From Pseudomonas sp. RIT-562 (GTDB lineage Bacteria > Pseudomonadota > Gammaproteobacteria > Pseudomonadales > Pseudomonadaceae): 64,000 nt of DNA. Positions 43,829-51,371 of the stretch are shown here, in pieces; the first letter of the stretch is position 1; each line of letters opens with the position of its first letter. The stretch spans positions 62,001 through 126,000 of the forward strand of contig NZ_JAPJIV010000010.1 in the NCBI RefSeq assembly GCF_026241895.1. The letters run 5' to 3'. A program made the position numbers and the translations under genes. The notes below the pieces were generated by a model. The model saw only the letters and a program-made list of their open reading frames with translations, searched no databases and was not told the DNA's origin.

Positions 43829-44404
43829 TCAGCCCAGCAGCTCACTCATCGTAATGATCTGCTCGGCCACCTGAATCAGCTTCTGCTGCCGGCTCATCGC
43901 CTGGCGGCGCATCAAGGTGTAGGCCTCTTCCTCGTTGCAGTCCTTCATCTTCATCAGCAAGCCCTTGGCCAGTTCTATGCGCTTGCGTTCAGCCAGCTGC
44001 TGATCCCGGGCGTGCAGCTGCGCGCGCAGGGCCTGGTCACTCTCGAACCGCGCCATGGCCACATCGAGAATCGGCTGCAAGCGCTGTGCGTGAATGCCTT
44101 CGACAATGTAGGCACTGACCCCGGACTTGATCGCCTGGCGCATCACGTCCGGGTCGTGTTCGTCGGTAAACATTACGATCGGCCTTGGCTGGTCGCGGCT
44201 TACCAGCACCACCTGCTCCATGACGTCGCGGCTCGGTGACTCGGTATCGATCAGAATCACGTCCGGACGCACCGTTTCGACGCGTGCGGGCAGGTCGATG
44301 GTCAGGCCGGACTCGTCGATCACCTCGAAACCGGCTTCGGTGAGCGCGGCCTTGAGGCGTCCGACTTTTTTCGCCGTGTCGTTGATCAGCAGGATTCGCA
44401 ACAT
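43829..44404 (-). CDS. nasT: ANTAR-domain antiterminator NasT
   Basis: A 191-residue response-regulator-like protein. The N-terminal receiver-like domain (MLRILLINDTAKKVGRL) keeps only part of the acidic pocket (LIDTE). The C-terminal ANTAR RNA-binding domain is ERKRIELAKGLLMKMKDCNEEEAYTLMRRQAM, split here as two conserved helices around KGLLMK and EAYTLMRR. It binds paired hexaloop RNA hairpins and prevents terminator formation; three such leaders lie nearby. The start at 44404 follows AGGAG. It lies 16 bases after nasS. Confidence 0.93.
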   Translation of the reverse strand: MLRILLINDTAKKVGRLKAALTEAGFEVIDESGLTIDLPARVETVRPDVILIDTESPSRDVMEQVVLVSRDQPRPIVMFTDEHDPDVMRQAIKSGVSAYIVEGIHAQRLQPILDVAMARFESDQALRAQLHARDQQLAERKRIELAKGLLMKMKDCNEEEAYTLMRRQAMSRQQKLIQVAEQIITMSELLG

Positions 44405-44420
44405 GTCGGCAATCTCCTGT

Positions 44421-45632
44421 TCAGCGGCTGGCGAATAGTGCAGAGGGGGCATTCAGGGCATGCAGCTTGAAACTGTGTGCATAGCCGGCAGGGTCCGAGC
44501 CGTCCCAGACCTTGCCGTCGATCAGCTGGCTGCGGCGCATATCCCCAGGCTGGCAGGCGACACCCACGGCGCTGGCGGCTTCGCGGTACAGGTCGAGCTG
44601 CTGAACTTGCCGGGCGACCGCGAGATAATCCGGATCGTCGCGCAACAATCCCCAACGCCGGAATTGCGTCATGAACCACAGGCCATCGGACAGATAAGGC
44701 AGATTGACCTCGCCATCACCATGAAAGCGCAGGGCGTGTGGGTCCTGCCAGCGATTACCGAGGCCGTCGGCGTACTCACCCAGCAGTCGCGGCTCGATGC
44801 AGTCGAGCGGCGCATCGAGGTATTGCTGGGCACTGAGCAATTGCGCGGTGCTGCGACGGTTTTCGCTGCTGGCTTCGATAAAGCGGCTGGCCTCGAGAAT
44901 CGCCATGACCAGGGCGCGGGCCGTATTGGGGTACTGCTCGACGAAGGTGCGCGTGCAGCCCAGGACTTTCTCCGGGTGATCGGGCCAGATGGCCTGGGTA
45001 GTCGCCAGGGTAAATCCGAGGTTTTGTTTCACCGCGCTGGCGGACCAGGGTTCGCCCACGCAGAAGCCGTCGATACGTCCAGCCTGCAGGTGCGCAACCA
45101 TCTGCGGCGGCGGCACCACCACACTGTCGACGTCCTGCAGCGGATGGATGCCCTGGCTTGCCAGCCAGTAGTACAGCCACATGGCGTGGGTGCCGGTGGG
45201 AAAAGTCTGGGCAAACGTCAGTCGTGGGCGACTTTGGTGCACGTGGCGATCCAGCGCCTCAGGACTGGTCACGCCAAGCGCCTGCAAGCCGGGGGAAAGG
45301 TTGATGCTCTGACCATTCTGGTTCAGGCCCATCAGCACCGCCATGTCGGTGCCCGCGATGCCACCGATGCCCAAGTGAACCGCGTAAATCAAGCCGTACA
45401 GGCTGTGGGCGGCATCCAGTTCGCCGCTGACCAGCTTGTCGCGCAGGTTCGCCCAGGAGGACTGGCGCTTGAGGTTAAGGGTCAGGCCGTAAGGCTGGGC
45501 AAAGCCCTGGGTGGCGGCGACGACCACGGAGGCACAGTCGCTCAGGGCCATGAAACCGAGGTTGATTTCGGTCTTTTCCGGGGCATCGCTGCCATTGACC
45601 CAGGCCAACGGGCCGGCGGAGGGTTCATTCAT
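44421..45632 (-). CDS. nasS: Nitrate sensor NasS (NrtA-like)
   Basis: A 403-residue substrate-binding-fold protein related to nitrate-binding NrtA, but without a signal peptide, so cytoplasmic. Conserved pieces include INLGFMALSDCASVVVA, FPTGTHAMWLYYWLASQGI and GFCVGEPWSASAV. It binds NasT and releases it when nitrate or nitrite is present. The start at 45632 has AGGTG about 8 bases upstream; the longer frame to 46310 runs through the leader and an opposing gene and is rejected. Confidence 0.92.
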   Translation of the reverse strand: MNEPSAGPLAWVNGSDAPEKTEINLGFMALSDCASVVVAATQGFAQPYGLTLNLKRQSSWANLRDKLVSGELDAAHSLYGLIYAVHLGIGGIAGTDMAVLMGLNQNGQSINLSPGLQALGVTSPEALDRHVHQSRPRLTFAQTFPTGTHAMWLYYWLASQGIHPLQDVDSVVVPPPQMVAHLQAGRIDGFCVGEPWSASAVKQNLGFTLATTQAIWPDHPEKVLGCTRTFVEQYPNTARALVMAILEASRFIEASSENRRSTAQLLSAQQYLDAPLDCIEPRLLGEYADGLGNRWQDPHALRFHGDGEVNLPYLSDGLWFMTQFRRWGLLRDDPDYLAVARQVQQLDLYREAASAVGVACQPGDMRRSQLIDGKVWDGSDPAGYAHSFKLHALNAPSALFASR

Positions 45633-45647
45633 TGACTGTGCACCTAT

Positions 45648-45737
45648 AAAAAAGACGTCGCCACCGATCCATGCGCGAGCAGAGCCGGGTGGCGACGCCA
45701 TTGTCTTTGCGCTCATGTCCGACGTTGGTCCGAGCAC
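45648..45737 (-). promoter_or_regulatory. Probable third ANTAR leader/attenuator upstream of nasS-nasT
   Basis: On the minus strand, a 10-bp perfect terminator stem (CGTCGCCACC/GGTGGCGACG, 45697-45656) ends in six T, right before the nasS RBS. Overlapping its 5' arm is P2, GAC-AATGGC-GTC (45705-45694), whose loop has A1 and G4. Three bases upstream is P1: GTGCTC/GAGCGC outer stem, an internal loop, then CC-AACGTC-GG with A1 and G4 (45737-45709). P1 is less regular than in the other two leaders. Confidence 0.6.
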
Positions 45738-45854
45738 TGATGCAAGTATTGGTGCAAGGCATATGCCAGCGATCATCAGCTTTTCATCAGGATTCAAGCC
45801 GCTGCGTGATCCATCCTGCCGCGTTCCTCCAATTGCCATAAGGATCAACGCTGA

Positions 45855-46262
45855 ATGAGACACGCGGAGATTGCCCGACTGCTGAACGAAGCGCTGTTGT
45901 ACAGCACCTGCGCGGGCAGGCCGCCGATGCACTTTGACGACCGCAGCACCCTCGACCTGCGGATGGCCGATCTGCCCAGCATCCATGTGGCGGACGTGGA
46001 GGGCGACGTGGTGATCTGGTCGACAGTCATGGAATCCAGGCCCGAGCTGCTGCGACATTGCGCAGTCGACCTGCTGCGCATATTGCTCCAGGGCTGCCCC
46101 TGGTCTCGCACTGGGCAACTGCATCTGTGCGAGGTGCAGGGGCAGCTTGAATTGCGCCTGCAGACCAACGACCAGGCACTGGTCAACGCCCGCCATTTTT
46201 CCCAGGCCCTGGACCACTTCATGGCGGTGCACGAGGAGCTGTGCACCATCCTTCGGCCGTGA
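45855..46262 (+). CDS. InvB/Spa15-like type III secretion chaperone
   Basis: A 135-residue acidic protein. From memory it aligns along its whole length with Salmonella InvB and Shigella Spa15: an N-terminal helix (MRHAEIARLLNEALLYSTC), DDRSTLDLRMADLPSI (30-42), VVIW (52-55), ILLQGC (76-81), GQLHLCEVQGQLEL (87-100) and a final helix HFSQALDHFM. These class IB chaperones keep several SPI-1-type effectors ready for export. AAGGA lies about 10 bases before ATG 45855. It is divergent from nasS and followed by a HilA-like gene. No secretion apparatus is in the window. Confidence 0.72.
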   Translation: MRHAEIARLLNEALLYSTCAGRPPMHFDDRSTLDLRMADLPSIHVADVEGDVVIWSTVMESRPELLRHCAVDLLRILLQGCPWSRTGQLHLCEVQGQLELRLQTNDQALVNARHFSQALDHFMAVHEELCTILRP

Positions 46263-46421
46263 GGCAGGTGTTTGAATGGCGGTAAACAATCCTACATGCA
46301 GGATCGACATTTCCCCTGATTGGTAAGTCGGGAGTCCTACGGAAGGCTGTCGCCCGATTCTCTATAGTCGCGCCACTCATCGTTGAGCCTGGAAGCGCAC
46401 AACCATAGGGGATTGCGAACA

Positions 46422-46781
46422 ATGAACAGCGGTACTGATTCATTCACACCCGAGTCATTCGTCTTTGACCAGTGGCAGCTTCACAATGACGGCACCCTGA
46501 TGCACCGGGGCAAGGTCGTCCACGTTCCGCCCAAAGAATTATGCGTGCTGCGCCTGCTGCTGGGTTCGGCCGGCAGGGTGGTCAGCAAGGACCTGTTGCT
46601 GGGCGCGGTCTGGCCCGAGACCGACGCCGCCGAGGAGTCCCTGACCCGCTGTATCTACGTGTTGCGCAAGCTGTTGAAGGAGAACCGGGACTTCATCGCG
46701 ACTGTATATGGTCAGGGGTATCGATTCGACTGTCCGGTGATTGCGGCTGCTGAGCGAACCAATCTGCCGAACTCGTTTTAA
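46422..46781 (+). CDS. HilA-like winged-helix regulator (DNA-binding domain only)
   Basis: A 119-residue protein made of one OmpR/PhoB-type winged helix-turn-helix (about 13-103). It shares with the N-terminal domain of Salmonella HilA the blocks FVFD, VPPKE (35-39), VVSKDLLLGAVW, EESLTRCIY (71-79) and YGQGYRF (96-102). HilA activates SPI-1 type III secretion genes and has a long C-terminal TPR region, absent here. ATG 46422 follows AGGGGA by 9 bases; an in-frame TTG at 46383 is unsupported. It is co-directional with the InvB-like gene 160 bp upstream. Confidence 0.78.
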   Translation: MNSGTDSFTPESFVFDQWQLHNDGTLMHRGKVVHVPPKELCVLRLLLGSAGRVVSKDLLLGAVWPETDAAEESLTRCIYVLRKLLKENRDFIATVYGQGYRFDCPVIAAAERTNLPNSF

Positions 46782-46856
46782 CCGGTCTCTCGCACGCCAC
46801 CCTCCACCCCGGCTATAATCGCCGCCACTTTTCACCGCCCAGAGTCAAAGCCGCCC

Positions 46857-47876
46857 ATGTACACCCTGGCCCGTCAGCTGTTGTTCAAACTTTCTCCAGA
46901 AACCTCCCACGATCTGTCCCTGGACTTGATCGGCGCGGGCGGACGCCTGGGGCTCAACGGCATGCTGTGCAAGGCCCCGGCGAAGAAGCCGGTGACCGTC
47001 ATGGGCCTGGATTTCCCCAATCCGGTAGGCCTGGCTGCGGGCCTGGACAAGAACGGCGCGGCCATTGACGGTTTTGCCCAACTGGGTTTCGGTTTTGTCG
47101 AAATAGGCACCATTACCCCGCGTCCGCAGCCGGGCAATCCCAAGCCGCGGATCTTCCGTCTGCCGGAAGCCGAAGCAATCATCAATCGCATGGGCTTCAA
47201 CAACCTGGGCGTCGATCATTTGCTGGCCCGGGTGGCTGCGGCGAAATACAAGGGCGTGCTGGGTATCAACATCGGCAAGAATTTCGATACGCCGGTCGAG
47301 CGCGCCGTGGATGACTACCTGATCTGCCTGGACAAGGTGTACGCCCACGCCAGCTATGTGACGGTCAACGTCAGTTCGCCGAACACACCTGGGCTGCGCA
47401 GCCTGCAATTTGGTGATTCGCTCAAGCAATTGCTCGCTGACCTGGCCACCCGCCGCGCGGAACTGGCCTTGCGCCACGGCAAACATGTGCCGCTGGCCAT
47501 AAAGATCGCGCCGGACATGACCGATGAAGAAACGGCCCAGGTCGCCCAGGCCCTGATTGAGACCGGAATGGACGCCGTCATCGCCACCAATACCACCTTG
47601 AGTCGCGTTGGCGTCGAAGGTATGGAGCATGGTGACGAGGCGGGCGGTTTGTCTGGCGCCCCGGTTCGCGAGAAGAGCACGCATACAGTCAAGGTGCTGG
47701 CGGCGGAGCTGGCGGGTCGTTTGCCGATCATCGCGGTGGGCGGGATCACCGAAGGCAAGCACGCGGCCGAAAAAATCGCCGCTGGGGCAAGCCTGGTGCA
47801 GATCTACTCCGGGTTCATCTACAAGGGCCCTGCGTTGATTCGTGAGTCTGTGGACGCCATAGCCGCCTTGCGTTAA
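46857..47876 (+). CDS. pyrD: Dihydroorotate dehydrogenase (quinone), class 2
   Basis: A 339-residue membrane-associated flavoenzyme oxidising dihydroorotate to orotate in pyrimidine synthesis. It has the N-terminal amphipathic segment of class 2 enzymes ([19 protein letters not shown]), [15 protein letters not shown], the catalytic serine region [11 protein letters not shown], and ISGGI-type phosphate binding ([17 protein letters not shown]). It starts 75 bp after the HilA-like gene. A REPIN follows. Confidence 0.95.
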   Translation: MYTLARQLLFKLSPETSHDLSLDLIGAGGRLGLNGMLCKAPAKKPVTVMGLDFPNPVGLAAGLDKNGAAIDGFAQLGFGFVEIGTITPRPQPGNPKPRIFRLPEAEAIINRMGFNNLGVDHLLARVAAAKYKGVLGINIGKNFDTPVERAVDDYLICLDKVYAHASYVTVNVSSPNTPGLRSLQFGDSLKQLLADLATRRAELALRHGKHVPLAIKIAPDMTDEETAQVAQALIETGMDAVIATNTTLSRVGVEGMEHGDEAGGLSGAPVREKSTHTVKVLAAELAGRLPIIAVGGITEGKHAAEKIAAGASLVQIYSGFIYKGPALIRESVDAIAALR

Positions 47877-47881
47877 TTCCC

Positions 47882-47975
47882 CTGTGGGAGCGGGCTTGCT
47901 CGCGAATGCGGTCTGTCATCGAACATTGATGTCGACTGATACACCGCATTCGCGAGCAAGCCCGCTCCCACAGGT
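47882..47975. repeat. REPIN (inverted REP pair)
   Basis: CCTGTGGGAGCGGGCTTGCT is mirrored by AGCAAGCCCGCTCCCACAGG. The spacer carries GATGTCGACTGATACA. Confidence 0.9.
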
Positions 47976-48014
47976 GATGTGTCTACAGTTCAGGACCGGA
48001 TTTCTACCCAGGCA

Positions 48015-48040
48015 TAAAAAAGGGCTCCTCGAAGGAGCCC
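48015..48040 (-). terminator. Intrinsic terminator of rmf
   Basis: GGGCTCCT/AGGAGCCC perfect stem with a 3-base loop. On the minus strand it is followed by six T (plus-strand A run 48016-48021). Confidence 0.85.
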
Positions 48041-48130
48041 CTGGGCCGGAGCCCGCCGCCCGGATGGGGCGTGCGTGGTTAATTCAAGCAGTATTCAGAT
48101 TGTCGTGTCGGAGTGTTAGGCCCTGTAAAA

Positions 48131-48346
48131 TTAGCCGACGGCGTGAAGTTCGTTGAGTCTGTGGATTCCCGCAGTGCCGGTCATACCGTCCCAGTTGTCG
48201 CCGCGTCCTTCTCGCCAGCCGTTAATCCAGGCTTGGCGTACCGACGGTAGAGTAAATGGGCAAAGCTCACGGGATTTGCCACCAAGGCCATATTGATATC
48301 CGCGCAAAAATGCTCTTTCCAACGGATCACGCTTAAGTCTTCTCAT
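48131..48346 (-). CDS. rmf: Ribosome modulation factor
   Basis: A 71-residue basic protein with the RMF signature MRRLKRDPLERAFLRGYQYG and the conserved RQAWINGWREGR. It dimerises 70S ribosomes into inactive 100S particles in stationary phase. Its place next to pyrD and rlmL is conserved in Pseudomonas. The upstream region has a perfect 16-bp palindrome and two hairpins that would lie in the promoter or 5' leader. Confidence 0.95.
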   Translation of the reverse strand: MRRLKRDPLERAFLRGYQYGLGGKSRELCPFTLPSVRQAWINGWREGRGDNWDGMTGTAGIHRLNELHAVG

Positions 48347-48875
48347 AGGGTGTTGCCCTCACTTGTTGACTGTATTTTTCGCGTTGACCTCAATTGAGGT
48401 CTGGCAGAAATAACCTGCCGTTGGGGGCTCGCTGCCGGCGTCGCGAGCCAAGTTGTTGACGTCGTTGCGGCGTCAACCTGAGATGAGTTCTAACCAATGC
48501 GTCACATCGAGGGAATGATCGTTTTGTCATAAGGACGTAACCATTAAGGTGGTATGGCCATAAGTAACTTCATATTTGCCAGCGTTTATTGGTCAAACCC
48601 CGGTATGATCGGCACCCCGCAGGATGATGACGTTAATCCCTTAGTGAGAATGCCTCGCGTTGAGTGAGCGCACTATTCGACGAAGGGTCGAGTTATGACA
48701 TTTTGTTGCACCAACTTTTTTGCCTGTCTTTGCATCTAAGCTCCTTTACACCGAGCAGCAAGGGTGGGTCGGCACACCTTCGTGCCACGCGGGCGTTCTT
48801 TTAGAAAAGCGCCTGATTGAAAACCGGACCGGCAATGCGTTGCCCGTTCACTCAGCTAAAGGTTCTGGAATTCCC
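48347..48875. other. Divergent regulatory region between rmf and rlmL
   Basis: No gene seen. It contains the palindrome GACCTCAATTGAGGTC (48386-48401), hairpin GGCTCGC/GCGAGCC (48426-48449) and hairpin GTTGACG/CGTCAAC (48455-48477), all on the rmf side. The rlmL side (48600-48875) holds an in-frame extension (to 48720) that I reject as leader. Confidence 0.6.
48386..48401. promoter_or_regulatory. Perfect 16-bp palindrome upstream of rmf
   Basis: GACCTCAATTGAGGTC reads the same on both strands. It lies 40 bp before the rmf start codon, at a position suited to an operator or RNA hairpin. Confidence 0.45.
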
Positions 48876-51146
48876 ATGTCCGATCGTTTCGAACTCTTCC
48901 TCACTTGCCCAAAAGGCCTCGAAGGCCTGCTCATCGAGGAAGCCGTCGGGCTTGGCCTTGAGGAAGCGCGTGAGCACACCTCTGCCGTGCGCGGCATGGC
49001 AACCATGGAAACCGCCTATCGCCTGTGCCTGTGGTCGCGCCTGGCAAACCGGGTGCTGCTGGTACTCAAGCGTTTCCCGATGAAGGACGCTGAAGACCTG
49101 TACCACGGCGTGCTCGACATCGAATGGCAGGACCACATGCTCAGCGACGGCACGCTGGCCGTCGAGTTCAGCGGTCACGGCTCGGGCATCGACAACACCC
49201 ACTTCGGTGCACTGAAGGTCAAGGACGCCATCGTCGACAAGCTGCGCACTCCGCAAGGCGACCGTCCGTCGATCGACAAACTCAACCCGGACCTGCGCAT
49301 TCACCTGCGCCTGGACCGTGGTGAAGCGATCCTGTCCCTCGATCTGTCCGGCCACAGCCTGCACCAGCGCGGTTACCGCCTGCAGCAGGGTGCGGCGCCG
49401 CTGAAGGAAAACCTGGCGGCGGCGATCCTGATCCGTTCCGGCTGGCCGCGGATTGCTGCCGATGGCGGCGCCCTGGCTGACCCGATGTGCGGTGTGGGCA
49501 CCTTCCTGGTCGAAGCGGCGATGATTGCCGCCGACATGGCGCCCAACCTGCGTCGCGAGCAGTGGGGTTTCACCGCCTGGCTCGGGCACGTTCCGGCACT
49601 GTGGAAAAAACTTCACGAAGAAGCCACCGAGCGCTGCGCGGCCGGCCTGGCCAAGCCACCGCTGTGGATTCGTGGTTACGAAGCTGACCCGCGCCTGATT
49701 CAGCCGGGTCGCAACAACGTTGAACGGGCTGGCCTGAGTGAGTGGATCAAGATCTACCAGGGCGAAGTCGGCACCTTTGAGCCGCGTCCGGACCAGAACC
49801 AGAAAGGCCTGGTCATCTGCAACCCGCCGTACGGCGAGCGCCTGGGCGACGAGGCGAGCCTGCTCTATCTCTACCAGAACCTCGGCGAGCGCCTGCGTCA
49901 GGCCTGCCTGAACTGGGAGGCCGCGGTGTTCACCGGCGCGCCGGACCTGGGCAAGCGCATGGGCATCCGCAGTCACAAACAGTATTCGTTCTGGAACGGC
50001 GCCTTGCCGTGCAAGCTGCTGCTGATCAAGGTCACCCCGGACCAGTTCGTCACCGGCGAACGTCGGACCCCGGAACAGCGCCAGGTCGAGCGCGAGCAGG
50101 CGCAAGTGCAGGTCGAAGGCAACGACGTGGCGCCGGGCAAGTACGAGAAGTACAACAAGAACGGCAACCCGATCAAACCGGCTCCGGTGGTGATCGAGCA
50201 GCCACGCTTGAGCGAGGGCGGGCAAATGTTCGCCAACCGCCTGCAAAAGAACCTCAAGGCCCTGGGCAAGTGGGTCAAGCGCGAGAGTATCGACTGCTAC
50301 CGCGTCTACGATGCCGACATGCCGGAATACTCCATGGCCATCGACCTGTATCAGGATTGGGTCCACGTCCAGGAATACGCCGCGCCAAAATCCATCGACC
50401 CGGAAAAAGCCTCGGCGCGCATGTTCGATGCCCTGGCTGCGATTCCCCAGGCGCTGAACGTCGACAAGAGCCGCGTGGTGGTCAAGCGTCGCGAGCGTCA
50501 GAGCGGCACCAAGCAGTACGAGCGCCAGGCAGCGCAGGGCAAGTTCGTCGAAGTCAACGAAGGTGGCGTCAAGCTGCTGGTGAACCTCACCGATTATCTC
50601 GACACCGGTCTGTTCCTCGACCACCGGCCGATGCGCATGCGCATCCAGCAGGAGGCGGCTGGCAAGCGTTTCCTCAACCTGTACTGCTACACCGCGACGG
50701 CCAGTGTGCATGCCGCCAAGGGCGGGGCGCGCAGCACCACCAGCGTCGACCTGTCGAAAACCTACCTGGACTGGGCGCGGCGTAACCTGTCGCTGAACGG
50801 CTTTTCCGACAAGAACCGTTTGGAGCAGGGCGATGTGATGGTCTGGCTGGATGCCTGCCGTGACGAGTACGACCTGATCTTCATCGACCCGCCGACGTTC
50901 TCCAACTCCAAGCGCATGGAAGGGATCTTCGACGTGCAACGCGACCAGGTGCAATTGATCGACCTGGCCATGGCGCGCCTGGCACCCGGTGGCGTGCTGT
51001 ATTTCTCCAACAACTTCCGCAAGTTCGAGCTCGAGCCCAACCTGAGCGAGCGCTACGCAGTCGAGGAGATCACTGCCAAGACCATCGACCCGGACTTTGC
51101 TCGAAACGGCAAGATCCACCGCGCATGGAAAATCATGGCGCGTTGA
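48876..51146 (+). CDS. rlmL: Bifunctional 23S rRNA methyltransferase RlmKL
   Basis: A 756-residue fusion. An N-terminal THUMP domain is followed by the RlmL m2G2445 methyltransferase with NPPYGERLG (about 316-324). The C-terminal RlmK m7G2069 methyltransferase has FIDPPTFSN (DPP at about 671). ATG 48876 matches the family start MSDRFELFLTCPKG; the extension to 48720 is rejected. It modifies 23S rRNA during large-subunit assembly. The fused form is usual in gamma-proteobacteria. Confidence 0.95.
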   Translation: MSDRFELFLTCPKGLEGLLIEEAVGLGLEEAREHTSAVRGMATMETAYRLCLWSRLANRVLLVLKRFPMKDAEDLYHGVLDIEWQDHMLSDGTLAVEFSGHGSGIDNTHFGALKVKDAIVDKLRTPQGDRPSIDKLNPDLRIHLRLDRGEAILSLDLSGHSLHQRGYRLQQGAAPLKENLAAAILIRSGWPRIAADGGALADPMCGVGTFLVEAAMIAADMAPNLRREQWGFTAWLGHVPALWKKLHEEATERCAAGLAKPPLWIRGYEADPRLIQPGRNNVERAGLSEWIKIYQGEVGTFEPRPDQNQKGLVICNPPYGERLGDEASLLYLYQNLGERLRQACLNWEAAVFTGAPDLGKRMGIRSHKQYSFWNGALPCKLLLIKVTPDQFVTGERRTPEQRQVEREQAQVQVEGNDVAPGKYEKYNKNGNPIKPAPVVIEQPRLSEGGQMFANRLQKNLKALGKWVKRESIDCYRVYDADMPEYSMAIDLYQDWVHVQEYAAPKSIDPEKASARMFDALAAIPQALNVDKSRVVVKRRERQSGTKQYERQAAQGKFVEVNEGGVKLLVNLTDYLDTGLFLDHRPMRMRIQQEAAGKRFLNLYCYTATASVHAAKGGARSTTSVDLSKTYLDWARRNLSLNGFSDKNRLEQGDVMVWLDACRDEYDLIFIDPPTFSNSKRMEGIFDVQRDQVQLIDLAMARLAPGGVLYFSNNFRKFELEPNLSERYAVEEITAKTIDPDFARNGKIHRAWKIMAR

Positions 51147-51186
51147 GGTTGGTGGAACCTGCGGGCGATGGCGACTGTTACGCCGC

Positions 51187-51275
51187 CATCGCCGGCAAGC
51201 CGGCTCCTACAGGCGGGGTAGTGTCTCGATATTGTCAACGCGTTCCCCTGTAGGAGCCGGCTTGCCGGCGATAGG
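51187..51275. repeat. REP pair (inverted)
   Basis: CATCGCCGGCAAGCCGGCTC is mirrored by GAGCCGGCTTGCCGGCGAT, between rlmL and the cyclase gene. Confidence 0.9.
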
Positions 51276-51371
51276 GCCATCAGCCGCGCTAGCCAAATTA
51301 GTGGCTAATAGCTATAACTCAACCCAGGGCCAGTGGGTTTTCCCGGCACTTGGCGTTTCGAGTCTGCCTAT

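Noticed and set aside
45694..45697. The nasS-side hairpin as a simple terminator for an upstream gene
   Set aside because: No minus-strand gene lies upstream within reach; the position just before the nasS RBS fits an attenuator better.
44421..46310. nasS extended upstream to 629 residues
   Set aside because: The extension runs through the terminator/hexaloop leader and antisense to the InvB-like gene; the 403-residue form matches the family and has an RBS.
48852..51119. A 755-codon frame opposite rlmL
   Set aside because: Mirror frame of a well-identified methyltransferase gene; composition of an antisense product.
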